DNA of 64,000 nt from Dermatophilus congolensis (GCF_900187045.1 NZ_LT906453.1:992001-1056000); one strand, 5' to 3'; shown: positions 27,716-38,189, counted from the first letter of the stretch. The notes: generated by a model from the sequence alone, not told the origin. Numbers and translations: made by a program.

Positions 27716-28360
27716 ATGAACGAGCTGCGCGGTGACATCGCCGAAGCGTTGGCACGTATGGAAGTCACCTTCGGCACCCGTACGGCCATCCGAGACCTGC
27801 ACGAAAGCCTCGAAGACGGCGAAACAGTAGTCGACATGGTCGGCTGCCAATTCGCCTCCGGCAACGCCGTACTCGTCCTCACCAACCAACGCGTCATGGC
27901 GCTACGCGACGACATCTCCGCCTTCCGCATGCGCGCAGTCAACCTCCCAGACATCAAAGCCGTCGACTACGCCCCCCGCATCCACGACGGCCTAGGAATC
28001 CTCACCGACGCCGGACGCATCGCCGTACGCAAAATGAGCCGCCGCGACGCCGACCGCATCGTCGACGGCATCCTCATCCGCTGCCCTAACGCCATCCTCG
28101 GCGTCAGCCGCCCAGCCGGCCCCGGCGGCAAAAGTGTCTTCCACCCCGAACCACGCACCGAAGCCCAAAAAGCACACCCCGACACAGCTAAACCCACCGA
28201 AAACACCACCCCCACACCCCAAACCGCCGACGAAATCATCGCCCAAAACGCCAACACCGACGAAGTAGTCCTCATGGCAGTCCTGGCCGACCTGCACGCT
28301 AAAGGCCTGCTCACCTCCGAAGAACTCGCCGCAAAAATCGCCCAGCTCTCCTCCCACTAA
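27716..28360 (+). CDS. PH-like domain protein with SHOCT-like C-terminus
   Basis: 214-aa cytoplasmic protein. Residues about 25-125 look like a bacterial pleckstrin-homology (YokE-type) domain, with V-L-V-L-T-N-Q-R-V-M-A-L followed by alternating short strands. A Pro/Thr-rich linker (140-180) leads to a short helical tail, V-L-A-D-L-H-A-K-G-L-L-T-S-E-E-L-A-A-K-I, which fits the SHOCT oligomerisation motif. No enzymatic residues are seen. It is possibly a membrane- or protein-binding regulator; the specific role is unknown. Confidence 0.7.
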   Translation: MNELRGDIAEALARMEVTFGTRTAIRDLHESLEDGETVVDMVGCQFASGNAVLVLTNQRVMALRDDISAFRMRAVNLPDIKAVDYAPRIHDGLGILTDAGRIAVRKMSRRDADRIVDGILIRCPNAILGVSRPAGPGGKSVFHPEPRTEAQKAHPDTAKPTENTTPTPQTADEIIAQNANTDEVVLMAVLADLHAKGLLTSEELAAKIAQLSSH

Positions 28361-28454
28361 ACAACCAACGCACCGCACCGGATGTCGGTACCTGCCCCCA
28401 CGGACCTGAATACGGGAAGATGAACCCAGGTCAACTCGAAAGAGGGCAGGGCTC

Positions 28455-29453
28455 ATGGACTCTGACAAGACGCCACTCCACCGGTCACGACAGCGCGAAC
28501 ACCGCCGCGCCCACCCCCACGACGTCTACGACGTCATGGCCGAAGGCTTCGCCACCGAAAAAGACACCAACACCGGAGCAGGCAGCGAAGTCGAATTCCT
28601 CCGCGCCCTCAACCTCTTACGCGAAACCACCCCCATCATCCAGCCATCCCACCCCACCCCCACAGAAGAAACCCCCACCCCACCATCCACCATCCCCGCC
28701 ATCGAGATATACCTCACCCCCCGCACCCCAGAAACCGACCCCAACGAACCCGAACCACACCGCCACAACGAACCCGAAGAACCAGAAGAAATAGACACCA
28801 CCCCCGTCAGCGCCGAAGAAATGACCGGCATCTGGCTCACCACCGTCACCGGACACACCTCACCGGTATGGCTCGACGGCGAACCCGCCGAACCCGAAGA
28901 CCTCGGCGTCCCCGACGACATCAGCGACCGCCTCCGCGACTGGGCCGAACTATGGAACACCCAATGGCACCCAGACAGCGGCTGGCTACCCCGCGCCCGC
29001 ATCACCGACTACGAAGCACTCGGACAATGGCTCGGACGCCGCGTCAAAGACGTCAGCGGCGCAGTCACCGTCACCGTACAACTCAGCCACCTCGGCCGCG
29101 CAGGTATCACCGTCGTCCAACCCCCCGAAACCCGCCAACCCGTACGCGTCCTACTCATGAACGACTACGGACTCAACTGGCCCATCTGGGTCGCCGACGA
29201 TGCCGACTTCGTCACCGAATACGGCGTAGGCAGCTTCAGCTCCGAAATCAACGCCCGCATCGAAGCCTGGACAGCACAATTCCACCAACATATGAACCCC
29301 CAAACAGGATGGCAAGCACCCCACCTAGCCACCCACTACGCCGAAACAGCAGAAGACCTCGTCCTAGCCATCGCAGAAGAACTCGGCCCCGACTACCTCG
29401 TCGAACTCGACCTGTGGGAACTGCACCTGCGACAACCACCCCGCAGAAACTGA
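28455..29453 (+). CDS. hypothetical protein with two tandem homologous domains
   Basis: 332-aa acidic protein that I do not recognise. The N-terminal third (1-120) is low-complexity, Pro/Thr/Glu-rich. It is followed by two related segments, about 123-213 and 231-323, sharing the order: hydrophobic strand, W-x-x-x-x-x-x-x-x-x-P-x-x-G-W block (H-P-D-S-G-W-L-P-R at 172-180; N-P-Q-T-G-W-Q-A-P at 281-289), a conserved Y, a Leu-rich helix and a V-x-V/E-L strand ending. The pattern indicates an internal duplication. There are no membrane segments, signal peptide or catalytic motif. ATG 28455 follows AGGGCAGGG. No obvious operon partner. Confidence 0.7.
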   Translation: MDSDKTPLHRSRQREHRRAHPHDVYDVMAEGFATEKDTNTGAGSEVEFLRALNLLRETTPIIQPSHPTPTEETPTPPSTIPAIEIYLTPRTPETDPNEPEPHRHNEPEEPEEIDTTPVSAEEMTGIWLTTVTGHTSPVWLDGEPAEPEDLGVPDDISDRLRDWAELWNTQWHPDSGWLPRARITDYEALGQWLGRRVKDVSGAVTVTVQLSHLGRAGITVVQPPETRQPVRVLLMNDYGLNWPIWVADDADFVTEYGVGSFSSEINARIEAWTAQFHQHMNPQTGWQAPHLATHYAETAEDLVLAIAEELGPDYLVELDLWELHLRQPPRRN

Positions 29454-29473
29454 ACACACCAACTCAGTCAACA

Positions 29474-30514
29474 TCACCCAGCAGCAGAACCATCCATCCC
29501 CAAACCCTCAGCACTCCACCGAGACAACTGCGGATCCTGCGCAAACGCCTGCAACAACCGCGCCGCCCCCTCAACCGCACTCAACGACCCTGCCGAAACC
29601 GCCTCCTCAACTTCATCACGCACCTGCGCCACACCCTCACCACGACGCAATAACTGACGCACCTCCTCCTGCGCCATCGTCCACATCCAATCGCGCTGCT
29701 GCTGCACCCGCCGCTCCTCCAAGCGGCCCAACTTCTCCAAACGCTCCCGGTGCTTCAACACCGCAGCCCACACATCCTCCAACCCCACACCAGTCAAACC
29801 CGAACTCGTCATCACCAACGGCGGTGGAATCGACCGATCAGTACGCATTAACCGCAACGCACCAGACAGCTCCCGAGCAGCCTGCTTGGCCTTCATCTCA
29901 TCACCATCGGACTTATTCATCGTGATGACGTCAGCCAACTCCAAAATGCCGCGCTTAATCCCTTGCAACTGATCACCCGTGCGCGCCAAACACAACATCA
30001 AAAACGTATCCACCATGTCAGCCACCGCAACCTCAGACTGACCAACACCCACCGTCTCAACAATGATCACGTCATACCCAGCAGCCTCCAACAACAACAT
30101 CGACTCACGCGTAGCCCGGGCCACTCCACCCAAATGACCGCCCGAAGGCGAAGGCCTAATAAACGCCTCCTCACGCACCGCAAGATCAGCCATCCGCGTC
30201 CGGTCACCCAAAATCGACCCACCCGTACGCTGACTCGAGGGATCAACCGCAACCACACCCACCCGATAGCCCTGCTCAATCAAAAACAACCCGAACGTAT
30301 TAATAAACGTCGACTTGCCCACCCCAGGAACACCCGAAATGCCGAGACGGATCGCTGAACCTGTGTACGGACGCACCGCCCGCAACAATTCACGCGCCTG
30401 AGCCTGATGCGCAGGCTTACTCGACTCCACCAAGGTGATCGCGCGGGCCAACGTCGTACGCTGGCCCGCACAAATCCCCTCGACGAGCTCCTCGACAGAG
30501 GGTGTTCGTCGCAC
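29474..30514 (-). CDS. meaB: methylmalonyl-CoA mutase-associated GTPase MeaB
   Basis: G3E-family GTPase chaperone that guards and repairs methylmalonyl-CoA mutase during cofactor loading. The 346-aa protein has the P-loop G-V-P-G-V-G-K-S-T near residue 61, V-A-V-D-P-S-S switch region, E-T-V-G-V-G-Q-S-E and the guanine motif N-K-S-D. The start is GTG 30514, with AGGAGGG upstream overlapping the end of mutB. It is the last gene of mutA-mutB-meaB. Confidence 0.95.
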   Translation of the reverse strand: MRRTPSVEELVEGICAGQRTTLARAITLVESSKPAHQAQARELLRAVRPYTGSAIRLGISGVPGVGKSTFINTFGLFLIEQGYRVGVVAVDPSSQRTGGSILGDRTRMADLAVREEAFIRPSPSGGHLGGVARATRESMLLLEAAGYDVIIVETVGVGQSEVAVADMVDTFLMLCLARTGDQLQGIKRGILELADVITMNKSDGDEMKAKQAARELSGALRLMRTDRSIPPPLVMTSSGLTGVGLEDVWAAVLKHRERLEKLGRLEERRVQQQRDWMWTMAQEEVRQLLRRGEGVAQVRDEVEEAVSAGSLSAVEGAARLLQAFAQDPQLSRWSAEGLGMDGSAAG

Positions 30515-30519
30515 TATCT

Positions 30520-32700
30520 TCAGCCCTCCTCGCTGGCCTGTTCCTTTAACTTCTCGAGCAACTCGACCGCAGCATCTGGGATAACAGTGCCCGGTGGGAA
30601 AATCGCCTCAGCACCGCGCTCACGCAGTTCTGCGAAATCCTGTTCCGGGATCACTCCACCAACAACGATCATCATGTCCGGCCGATCCAGCTTGTCCAGC
30701 TCCTCACGCAACGCCGGCACGAGAGTGAGGTGACCAGCTGCCAATGAGCTCACTCCCACAACATGCACATCCGCCTCAACCGCCTGACGGGCAACCTCAT
30801 CAGGGGTCTGGAACAACGGGCCCACATCCACGTCGAAGCCAAGGTCAGCAAACGCCGTAGAAATCACTTTCTGGCCACGGTCATGGCCGTCCTGCCCCAT
30901 CTTCGCTACGAGAATACGGGGACGACGACCCTCGATCTGTTCAAACTCTTCGACGAGTTCGTGCGCACGGCTCGCAGAATCGGTCTGGGCAGCTTCTTCG
31001 CGGTACACGCCACTGATCGTACGGATCTGAGCCGTGTACCGGCCGTAGACCTTCTCCAATGCTTCAGAAATTTCACCAACCGTTGCTTTGGCTCTTGCCG
31101 CATCAATTGACAGAGCCAAAAGGTTCGCGTCTTGAGCATCGGAGGCAGCAGCATTCGTCAGCGCCTCCAACTTGCGCTCAACCTCGTGGTGATCCCGCTC
31201 CTCACGAAGACGACGCAGCTTCTCGATCTGCTCGCGCCGCACATGCGCGTTATCGACCTTGAGGACCTCAATCTCCTCGCGCCCGGTGACACGGTACTTA
31301 TTCACACCGATAACCGGCTGTACACCAGAGTCAATACGAGCCTGTGTCCGTGCCGCAGCCTCCTCGATACGCATCTTCGGGATGCCGGCTTCGATGGCTT
31401 TGGTCATACCACCTGCAGCCTCTACCTCTTGAATGTGCGCCCAGGCCCGGCCAGCCAAGTCACGCGTGAGAGCATCCACGTATGCCGACCCTGCCCACGG
31501 GTCCACTACAGCCGTCGTCTCGGACTCCTGCTGAATGAGCAACTGAGTATTCCGGGCAATACGAGCCGAGAAGTCGGTCGGCAGAGCGATAGCTTCGTCG
31601 AGGGCGTTGGTGTGCAAGGACTGTGTGTGCCCCTGCGTGGCAGCCATGGCTTCGATACAAGTACGAACAACATTGTTGTAGACGTCTTGCGCTGTTAACG
31701 ACCAACCAGAGGTTTGGCTGTGTGTACGCAGACTCATCGATTTGGGGTTTTTCGCACCGAAATCTTTGATCGCTTTAGCCCACAACAGCCGGGCCGCACG
31801 CATCTTCGCCACTTCCATAAAGAAGTTCATGCCGATCGCCCAGAAGAACGACAGACGAGGCGCGAACGCATCCACATCCAATCCCGCGTTTTGCCCGGCA
31901 CGGATGTACTCCATCCCGTCAGCGAGGGTGTATGCCATCTCGATATCCGCTGTGGCTCCGGCCTCTTGCATGTGGTAGCCGGAGATCGAAATCGAGTTAA
32001 AGCGGGGCATGTTTTGGCTGGTGAATGCGAAAATGTCGGAGATGATTCGCATTGAAGGCGTTGGCGGATAGATGTAAGTGTTCCGCACCATGAATTCTTT
32101 AAGAATGTCGTTCTGGATCGTGCCAGCCAATTGCTCTGGCTTGACTCCCTGCTCTTCGGCAGCGACGACATACAACGCCAAGACTGGCAGCACAGCGCCG
32201 TTCATCGTCATCGAGACACTCATCTGGTCCAGCGGAATGCCATCGAACAGCTGACGCATGTCAAGGATGGAGTCGACGGCCACACCAGCCATACCGACAT
32301 CGCCAGAGACCCTGGGGTGGTCGGAGTCATAGCCACGGTGTGTGGCTAGGTCGAAGGCGATTGATAGCCCTTTTTGGCCAGCAGCCAAGTTGCGGCGGTA
32401 GAACGCGTTGGACTCCGCTGCGGTGGAGAACCCGGCATATTGCCGAATAGTCCAGGGACGGTAGGCGTACATCGTGGCGTAGGGGCCACGTAGGAATGGT
32501 GCCGCCCCGGGGTAGGTGTGAAGGAAATCGACCCCCTCTAGGTCAGCTTCCGTATACACGGGTGGGACAACAATGTGTTCGGGGGTCTCCCAACGCTCGC
32601 GTGGGGAGGCAGCGTATGCCTCGTCCCACTTCTTTTTGGCGTCGTCTGCTGGTACGGCATCGCCGAGGGGGACCGAGTCGAAGCGTGGAATGGCGGTCAT
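30520..32700 (-). CDS. mutB: methylmalonyl-CoA mutase large (alpha) subunit
   Basis: Adenosylcobalamin-dependent interconversion of methylmalonyl-CoA and succinyl-CoA in propionate metabolism. The 726-aa catalytic subunit has the N-terminal region [11 protein letters not shown] and the TIM-barrel pattern [26 protein letters not shown]. The C-terminal B12 domain carries base-off/His-on motif G-Q-D-G-H-D-R-G near residue 605. The start ATG overlaps the mutA stop by four bases. Confidence 0.97.
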   Translation of the reverse strand: MTAIPRFDSVPLGDAVPADDAKKKWDEAYAASPRERWETPEHIVVPPVYTEADLEGVDFLHTYPGAAPFLRGPYATMYAYRPWTIRQYAGFSTAAESNAFYRRNLAAGQKGLSIAFDLATHRGYDSDHPRVSGDVGMAGVAVDSILDMRQLFDGIPLDQMSVSMTMNGAVLPVLALYVVAAEEQGVKPEQLAGTIQNDILKEFMVRNTYIYPPTPSMRIISDIFAFTSQNMPRFNSISISGYHMQEAGATADIEMAYTLADGMEYIRAGQNAGLDVDAFAPRLSFFWAIGMNFFMEVAKMRAARLLWAKAIKDFGAKNPKSMSLRTHSQTSGWSLTAQDVYNNVVRTCIEAMAATQGHTQSLHTNALDEAIALPTDFSARIARNTQLLIQQESETTAVVDPWAGSAYVDALTRDLAGRAWAHIQEVEAAGGMTKAIEAGIPKMRIEEAAARTQARIDSGVQPVIGVNKYRVTGREEIEVLKVDNAHVRREQIEKLRRLREERDHHEVERKLEALTNAAASDAQDANLLALSIDAARAKATVGEISEALEKVYGRYTAQIRTISGVYREEAAQTDSASRAHELVEEFEQIEGRRPRILVAKMGQDGHDRGQKVISTAFADLGFDVDVGPLFQTPDEVARQAVEADVHVVGVSSLAAGHLTLVPALREELDKLDRPDMMIVVGGVIPEQDFAELRERGAEAIFPPGTVIPDAAVELLEKLKEQASEEG

Positions 32701-34661
32701 GCACCTGCTCCTTGCGTCGCATTGCTGGAGGGAGTTGCCGGTGAAATGTCGCTGTCCGATAGGGCGGGGACACCGAGTTGGTCGAGGATGGCTGAGGTGA
32801 TCTCGACGACGTTGCTTCCCATGGCAAAGGAACCATCGATGGCTGCGGCGCCCTCACCGAGCTCTTTGGCCTTGCCAGCTAGGTAGATGTGTTCGACTCC
32901 TGCCTCGCGCAGTGCTTTGGCTGCTTCGGCGCCCCATGTTCCGTTCACTTTGGGGGAAGAGCAGATGACGGCGACTTTGCTGTGATGGTCGGCGACTTTG
33001 ACAGGTATTTCTTCTGCGGAGAGAACTTCTACAAGGTCACCTTTGATACCGCCAGCGGCGAGGAATGGCAGGGTAAACCCTTCCCTGCCGCCGAAGTCGC
33101 GTCGGGTGCCAAGTCCTAGCAGGAGCGCGGTGGGCCGGTTGGGGGTGGCGAATGCGCGAGCCCGAAGCCGTTCGAAAACAACCGCGTCACGGCGTGGCAT
33201 GAATGGTGCGACGTCGCCTTCGATTCGAGTTAATGGTGCTCGCGGGGTGCGTTCCACGATGGGTTCTTCCAAGTTGGGGAACTCGCTGACACCGGTCAAA
33301 GGTTGGCTGCGGTCTGCCAAACGGGCATCTCGGGTGGCGAGGTTGTCTGCCACTATTTCGTGGATGCGTCCGCCTTCGAGTGCAGTACGCATTCCTCCGG
33401 AGGACTCAATTTGGGTGAACAGTGTCCACGCTTTTGTGGCGATCTGTTCTGTGAGTGATTCCACGTAGAAGGAGCCGCCGCCTGGGTCAGCTACCCGCCC
33501 CAGGTGAGATTCCTCGTTGAGGATGACTTGGGTGTTGCGGCTGATGCGGCGCGAGAACGACGTTGGTAGTCCGAGAACATGGTCGAAGGGAAGGACTGTT
33601 ACAGCGTCGGCGTTACCGGCGGCGGCCGAGAACGCGGCGATTGTGCCGCGGAGCATGTTCACGTACGGGTCGTGGCGGGCCATCATCCGCTCGGAGGTGA
33701 CCGCATGGGTGCGGGCACCGCGCTTGTTTTCAGGTACGTCGAGGACTTCGCCGATGCGTGCCCACATGCGGCGTAGTGCGCGCAGTTTGGCAAGTGATGT
33801 GAACTGCACGTCTGTTGCGACTAGGCGGAATTCGATGCGGTCGAATACGTCTGCTGGAGGTATGCCTGCTTCGTCGAGAATTCGTAGGTACTCCACACCG
33901 GTTGCTACTGCGAAAGCCAGTTCTTCGGCTGTGCCTGCGCCAGCGTCGTGGTAGGGGCGAACATCGATTGTTACTGGGATGACGTTCGGGTAGGAGTCCA
34001 GCGTTGTGCGGGTCCATGTCACTAGTGGTGAGGTGTCGATGTTGCCGCCGCGGCGGGCCACCAGACCGAATGGGTCGATGCCCAGTCCGCCTGATACTTG
34101 GTCGTTGGCGGTTTCTGCTGACCAGGCTTGGACGAGCGCTTTCGCTGCTGTGTCAGGGTCGTCGTTGGACTGCAGGTGGATTCCGGCGAGTGCGAAGTCA
34201 ACGTCTGTGAGCACAGTGGCGATGTCTTCGGGGGCGATGCCGTCTTGACCTACGCCGAGCCATATTGAGGTGGCGCCTCGTTCGAGGTCGGCGAGTACTT
34301 CTCTGCGTGAGGTGTCGGCGTCGGGGTCATCGTGGAAGGCACGCATGTCCCAGCTGGTGGTGTCTCGTTGTGGTTGCCGTCCCCGGGTGAAGGGCATGAA
34401 GCCGGGTACCCCGGTGGCGGGGACGGTTTCTTGTCCTTCTGGTATGGAGTACAGCGGTTCTAGGTGGAGACCGTCTGTTGTGGTTCGGCGGAGTCGATCT
34501 AGTGAAGTGTCTGGGCTGAGTTGTTTGTCTTCGGGGCGTCCGCGGTTGAGGACTTTGGCTACGAGGACTTTCCACTCGTCGAATGTCACGGTTGGAAAGT
34601 CGCCGGCTAGGGGAGGCACCTCGATCGGTGTCTCTTCAGGTGTCGATCCGGTCTGCGTCAC
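32697..34661 (-). CDS. mutA: methylmalonyl-CoA mutase small (beta) subunit
   Basis: Structural partner of MutB in the heterodimeric mutase; about 654 aa. It retains the barrel and a B12-like C-terminal domain, but the cobalamin-coordinating D-x-H-x-x-G is absent (the region reads H-S-K-V-A-V-I-C-S), as expected for the small subunit. GTG 34661 is preferred because AAGGGGAAAG precedes it at normal spacing. ATG 34679 lies inside that ribosome-binding region, and the frame is open to 34784. First gene of mutA-mutB-meaB. Confidence 0.92.
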   Translation of the reverse strand: MTQTGSTPEETPIEVPPLAGDFPTVTFDEWKVLVAKVLNRGRPEDKQLSPDTSLDRLRRTTTDGLHLEPLYSIPEGQETVPATGVPGFMPFTRGRQPQRDTTSWDMRAFHDDPDADTSRREVLADLERGATSIWLGVGQDGIAPEDIATVLTDVDFALAGIHLQSNDDPDTAAKALVQAWSAETANDQVSGGLGIDPFGLVARRGGNIDTSPLVTWTRTTLDSYPNVIPVTIDVRPYHDAGAGTAEELAFAVATGVEYLRILDEAGIPPADVFDRIEFRLVATDVQFTSLAKLRALRRMWARIGEVLDVPENKRGARTHAVTSERMMARHDPYVNMLRGTIAAFSAAAGNADAVTVLPFDHVLGLPTSFSRRISRNTQVILNEESHLGRVADPGGGSFYVESLTEQIATKAWTLFTQIESSGGMRTALEGGRIHEIVADNLATRDARLADRSQPLTGVSEFPNLEEPIVERTPRAPLTRIEGDVAPFMPRRDAVVFERLRARAFATPNRPTALLLGLGTRRDFGGREGFTLPFLAAGGIKGDLVEVLSAEEIPVKVADHHSKVAVICSSPKVNGTWGAEAAKALREAGVEHIYLAGKAKELGEGAAAIDGSFAMGSNVVEITSAILDQLGVPALSDSDISPATPSSNATQGAGA

Positions 34662-34679
34662 GACGCTTTCCCCTTTCAT

Positions 34680-34966
34680 GGCGGTTGCCACGTCGGTGTG
34701 CGGTGGGCAAGCACGAGAGGATGCCGCACCCTGGGTGCACGGGTGCGGTCGGCTCGACGTCACGGAGCTTTGGTGGGTGTGCACCGCGACGGGCTGACCG
34801 TTCCTTATGGCACACCCTAGACCGCGGGAGGGGGGGCGGACAGGATGTTCTGGCAGGTCAAGGGACCTTAGTCAGGCATTACGCGTGATAGTGCGAGAAG
34901 TCTCACGTTTGTGGCGGCGTGGGGGTGAGCATGATCACGCCGTTTGGCGAGATTTTTCACGCGTTT
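34680..34966. other. intergenic region upstream of mutA
   Basis: About 290 bases between mutA and cobF, both on the minus strand. The promoter of mutA-mutB-meaB should be here. I looked for a cobalamin-riboswitch B12 box and found none. A GC-rich hairpin-prone stretch (GCACCC...GGGTGC, 34727-34748 area) is visible. Confidence 0.4.
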
Positions 34967-35737
34967 TTAGAGCAGGGTTCCGCGGCGCAGGAGGTAGGAG
35001 TCCATAATCCACCCTTTTTCTTGGCGGGCTCGTGTGCGGGTTGTCACGATTTTTTCTGCGACGTCGTCTAGGGGGCCGTGGATGAGGAGTTCGTCTTCGC
35101 TGCCGAGGTAGGCGCCCCAGTACACGTAGATGTTTTGGCCGGTGTATTTTTCGCCAGCGAATCCTGCGTCGAGCATGACGAAGACGTCGTCGCAGTTGGG
35201 GGGCCATTCTTGGGCTAGTCGTCGGCCTGTGGTGATGGTGACTGAGCCTGCGACACGGTTGAGCAGGGTGCCGTGTCGGGCGGTGAGTGCGTGCAGGCTG
35301 CTGATACCTGGGATGACGTCGTATTCGATGTCGAGGCCGCGTGCGATGAGGTCGTCGAGGATGCGCAGGGTGCCGTCGTACAGGCTTGGGTCTCCCCATA
35401 CGAGGAATGCGCCGATGCGCTCTTCGGTGAGTGTTTCTTTGAAGGCTTCGGCGATGCGGTCCATGCGGGCGTCGCGCCACCGTTTCACTTCGGCTGCGTA
35501 TACCTCGGGAGGCATTTCGCCGCGGTGGCGGGGGGCTTCGGGGATGGAGTGGATGCGGTATGAGTTGGGGTCTGTGTAGGCGTCGAGGATTGCTTGTCGT
35601 GCGGCGTTGAGGTCGGCTTTTGTTTCTCCTTTGTCGATTTCGAAGAACACATCGGTGTCTCGGATCGCTGTCACCGCTTGCATGGTTACGTATGCGGGGT
35701 CGCCTACTCCGACGCCGATGACGTGGATTCGAAACAT
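34967..35737 (-). CDS. cobF: precorrin-6A synthase (deacetylating) CobF
   Basis: SAM-dependent methyltransferase of the aerobic cobalamin pathway: methylates C-1 of precorrin-5 with loss of acetate. The 256-aa protein opens with the tetrapyrrole-methylase strand I-H-V-I-G-V-G-V-G-D-P, and has L-V-W-G-D-P-S-L-Y-D and V-I-P-G-I-S-S. ATG 35737 follows GGAG; an upstream in-frame extension to 35770 is less likely. No other corrin gene is in the window, though B12-dependent mutAB is adjacent. Confidence 0.88.
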   Translation of the reverse strand: MFRIHVIGVGVGDPAYVTMQAVTAIRDTDVFFEIDKGETKADLNAARQAILDAYTDPNSYRIHSIPEAPRHRGEMPPEVYAAEVKRWRDARMDRIAEAFKETLTEERIGAFLVWGDPSLYDGTLRILDDLIARGLDIEYDVIPGISSLHALTARHGTLLNRVAGSVTITTGRRLAQEWPPNCDDVFVMLDAGFAGEKYTGQNIYVYWGAYLGSEDELLIHGPLDDVAEKIVTTRTRARQEKGWIMDSYLLRRGTLL

Positions 35738-35867
35738 GTTTGGCTCCTTAGTGGTCTCTTGGGTCGTCACTGTAGTGCTGGGGTGGGGGTGGTTTGTGTG
35801 GGGTGCGGTAAGCCTCTGGAGGTTGGTGCTGTGCTCGGGTCAGGGGTTGGGGTGTCACAGTGGGGGT

Positions 35868-36977
35868 ATGACATCGCATTTTCCTTTTGTGCCGAGCGAG
35901 TCCGGCAGTGGCCCGTATTCGATGAGGAAGCTGCATGATTCGGACAGTCATTTGTTTGGCAGTGACACCTACGCCGGGATTCATCCTGAGGTGTTGGAGG
36001 CGATTGCCCTGGTTAATGGCGGTCATGTGCGCGCGTATGGGGATGATCCGTATACGCGCGCCTTGCAGGATGTGATGAAGCGTCATTTTGGTCCGAGTGC
36101 GTTGACGGTTCCGGTATTTAACGGCACTGGTGCGAATGTGGTGGCTTTGGAACAGATGACGCGCCGGTGGGAGTCGGTTGTGTGTGCGCGGACGGCGCAT
36201 GTGAATACGGATGACTGTGGGGCTGCGGAGCGGATGTCGGGTATCAAGCTCATTCCGGTCGATTGTGTGGATGGCAAGTTGACGCCGGATGCGATTGATC
36301 GGGTTGTCCCGGTGGCGCGGGGTGAGCATACGGCGGTGCCTACGTTGGTGACTATTTCGCAGGCGACCGAGCTGGGGACTGTGTATTCGGTGGATGAGTT
36401 GCGGGCGTTGGTGGAGTACGCGCATGGGGCTGGGATGCGGGTGCATGTGGATGGTTCTCGGATGGCGAATGCGGCGGTCGCGTTGGGTGTTGGGTTGGCT
36501 GATTTGACGGTGGAGCTGGGGGTTGATGCTGTTTCACTTGGTGGTACGAACAGTGGTCTTGTGGGGGTCGAGGCGCTGGTGGTGCTTGATCCGGTGATTT
36601 CGCAGAGCGTGAAGTTCACGCGTAAGTTCACGGGGCAGCTTGGGGCGAAGATGCGGTTTATGTCGGCTCAGTTGTTGGCTTTGTATGGCGGGGATCTATG
36701 GGTGCGTAATGCCGTTGCTGCCAATGATGCTGCGTCGCGTTTGGCGCAGGGGCTTGGAGGCATTCCTGGGGTTCGTCTTGTGCATCCGGTGGAGGCGAAT
36801 GCTGTGTTTGCGGTTTTGCCGCGGTTGGTGAATGTGCGGCTACGTCGTCGGTGGGGGTTCAGTGATTGGGACAGGGAGGCTGGGGTGGTGCGGTTGATGA
36901 CGAGTTGGGACACGTCTGTGGGGCATGTGGATGCGTTTCTTGAGGATTTGACAGCGGCGGTGGCAGCTGGCGAATAG
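35868..36977 (+). CDS. threonine aldolase homologue lacking the PLP lysine
   Basis: 369-aa member of the low-specificity L-threonine aldolase (beta-eliminating lyase) family. Shared motifs include H-V-R-A-Y-G-D-D-P-Y-T, F-N-G-T-G-A-N, T-A-H-V-N-T-D-D-C-G-A, Q-A-T-E-L-G-T-V-Y and H-V-D-G-S-R-M-A-N-A. In the Pseudomonas-type enzymes the Schiff-base lysine sits in G-G-T-K-N-G; here the segment reads G-G-T-N-S-G (codons 36540-36557), putting asparagine 228 at the lysine position with no length change. Aldolase activity is therefore doubtful. ATG 35868 follows GGGGG. The stop is 14 bases from the convergent ung stop. Confidence 0.85.
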   Translation: MTSHFPFVPSESGSGPYSMRKLHDSDSHLFGSDTYAGIHPEVLEAIALVNGGHVRAYGDDPYTRALQDVMKRHFGPSALTVPVFNGTGANVVALEQMTRRWESVVCARTAHVNTDDCGAAERMSGIKLIPVDCVDGKLTPDAIDRVVPVARGEHTAVPTLVTISQATELGTVYSVDELRALVEYAHGAGMRVHVDGSRMANAAVALGVGLADLTVELGVDAVSLGGTNSGLVGVEALVVLDPVISQSVKFTRKFTGQLGAKMRFMSAQLLALYGGDLWVRNAVAANDAASRLAQGLGGIPGVRLVHPVEANAVFAVLPRLVNVRLRRRWGFSDWDREAGVVRLMTSWDTSVGHVDAFLEDLTAAVAAGE

Positions 36978-36991
36978 GTTGGGGTGGTTGT

Positions 36992-37681
36992 TTAGGTGAG
37001 GGACCAGTCGATGGGGTGCGCGCCTTGCTGGGCGAGGAGCTCGTTGGTGCGGGAGAAGGGACGTGAACCGAAGAACCCGTGTCGTGCCGATAGGGGGGAG
37101 GGGTGGGCGCTTTCGACGCGGGGGATGTTGCCTAGGAGGGGTGCGAGGTTGCGTGCGTCGCGTCCCCACAGCACGGCGACCAGTGGTTGTCCGTGTGCGT
37201 GAGAGGCGGCGAGGGCACGTATCGCGGTTTCGGTGATGATTTCCCAGCCTTTGCCGCGGTGGCTGGCGGGGGCGCCGGGACGCACGGTCAGGACGCGGTT
37301 GAGGAGCATGACGCCTCGGTCTGCCCAGGGGGTGAGGTCGCCGTTACGTGGGGTGGGGATGTTGAGGTCTTCGCTGAGTTCTTTGTAGATGTTGGTGAGG
37401 CTTCTGGGGATGGGGTGTACGTCGGGGGCGACGGAGAAGGATAGGCCGATTGCGTGTCCGGGGGTGGGGTAGGGGTCTTGTCCCACGATGAGGACGCGGA
37501 TGTCGTGTAGTGGTCGTTCGAAGGCGCGGAGGATGTGTTTTCCGGCGGGTAAGTAGGTGTGTCCGGCGGCGAGTTCTTCGCGCAAAAAGGTGCCCATTCG
37601 GGTGACTTCGTCTGCGACGGGCGCGAGGGCATTGGCCCAGGTGGGGTGGACGAGCTCGGTGAGAGGTTTTGGTGCGGACAC
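36992..37681 (-). CDS. ung: uracil-DNA glycosylase, family 1
   Basis: Base-excision repair enzyme that removes uracil from DNA. The 229-aa protein has the water-activating motif [10 protein letters not shown] near residue 68, the uracil-binding L-L-N-R-V-L-T-V and the C-terminal loop H-P-S-P-L-S-A. The proline after Tyr is common in actinomycetes. Start GTG 37681. Confidence 0.96.
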   Translation of the reverse strand: MSAPKPLTELVHPTWANALAPVADEVTRMGTFLREELAAGHTYLPAGKHILRAFERPLHDIRVLIVGQDPYPTPGHAIGLSFSVAPDVHPIPRSLTNIYKELSEDLNIPTPRNGDLTPWADRGVMLLNRVLTVRPGAPASHRGKGWEIITETAIRALAASHAHGQPLVAVLWGRDARNLAPLLGNIPRVESAHPSPLSARHGFFGSRPFSRTNELLAQQGAHPIDWSLT

Positions 37682-37830
37682 GGTTTCACCCTACCGACGT
37701 GTGTGTGGGGGGTGTTTGTGGCTTTGGTTTGGGGGGTGGTTGGTGGGGGGACTTTGTCGGTGGGGGCTGTCAGAGTGAGCGCTCGTGCCGGGGGTCGGGT
37801 AGGCCCACGGTTTCGCGAAGGAGGGGATCT

Positions 37831-38175
37831 TTGGGCATCGTGCTGGGCATGGATGAACGTTGCGATGGAACGCGTGATGAGGGGTGTTTTGACGGTGATG
37901 GTGACTCTGTTGTGCCGGTGGGGGAGGGGTTGTCGTCGGCGCAGCGGGAGTTGTTGGTTTTTGAGCGGCGTTGGTCAGGGGCGGTGGGTTTGGGGGGAAA
38001 AGAGCAGGAGATGCGCGCGGTTTTTGGTGTGACGCCGACGCGGTATTACCAGTGGCTGAATGCTGTCGTGGATTTGCCGGCGGCGATGGAGTTTGATCCT
38101 GTTTTGGTCAAGCGGTTGCAGCGGATGAGGCAGGGGCGAGCGCGTTCTCGTGCGGTGCGGCGTTTGGTGAGCTGA
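37831..38175 (+). CDS. DUF3263 protein, helix-turn-helix-like
   Basis: About 114 aa with a C-terminal DUF3263 region: L-S-S-A-Q-R-E-L-L-V-F-E-R-R-W, K-E-Q-E-M-R-A-V-F-G-V-T-P-T-R-Y-Y-Q-W-L-N, then D-P-V-L-V-K-R-L-Q-R-M-R-Q-G-R. The pattern looks like a small DNA-binding fold and the tail is strongly basic. In many actinomycetes this gene lies beside ung or a LytR-type gene. TTG 37831 is preferred because AGGAGG ends six bases before it; ATG 37849 is the nearest alternative. The stop is 14 bases from the convergent lysG stop. Confidence 0.8.
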   Translation: MGIVLGMDERCDGTRDEGCFDGDGDSVVPVGEGLSSAQRELLVFERRWSGAVGLGGKEQEMRAVFGVTPTRYYQWLNAVVDLPAAMEFDPVLVKRLQRMRQGRARSRAVRRLVS

Positions 38176-38189
38176 ATGTGCTGAGGCGG

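Noticed and set aside
34680-34966. Possible cobalamin riboswitch upstream of mutA
   Set aside because: No B12-box sequence or matching core could be read; only GC-rich pairing is present.
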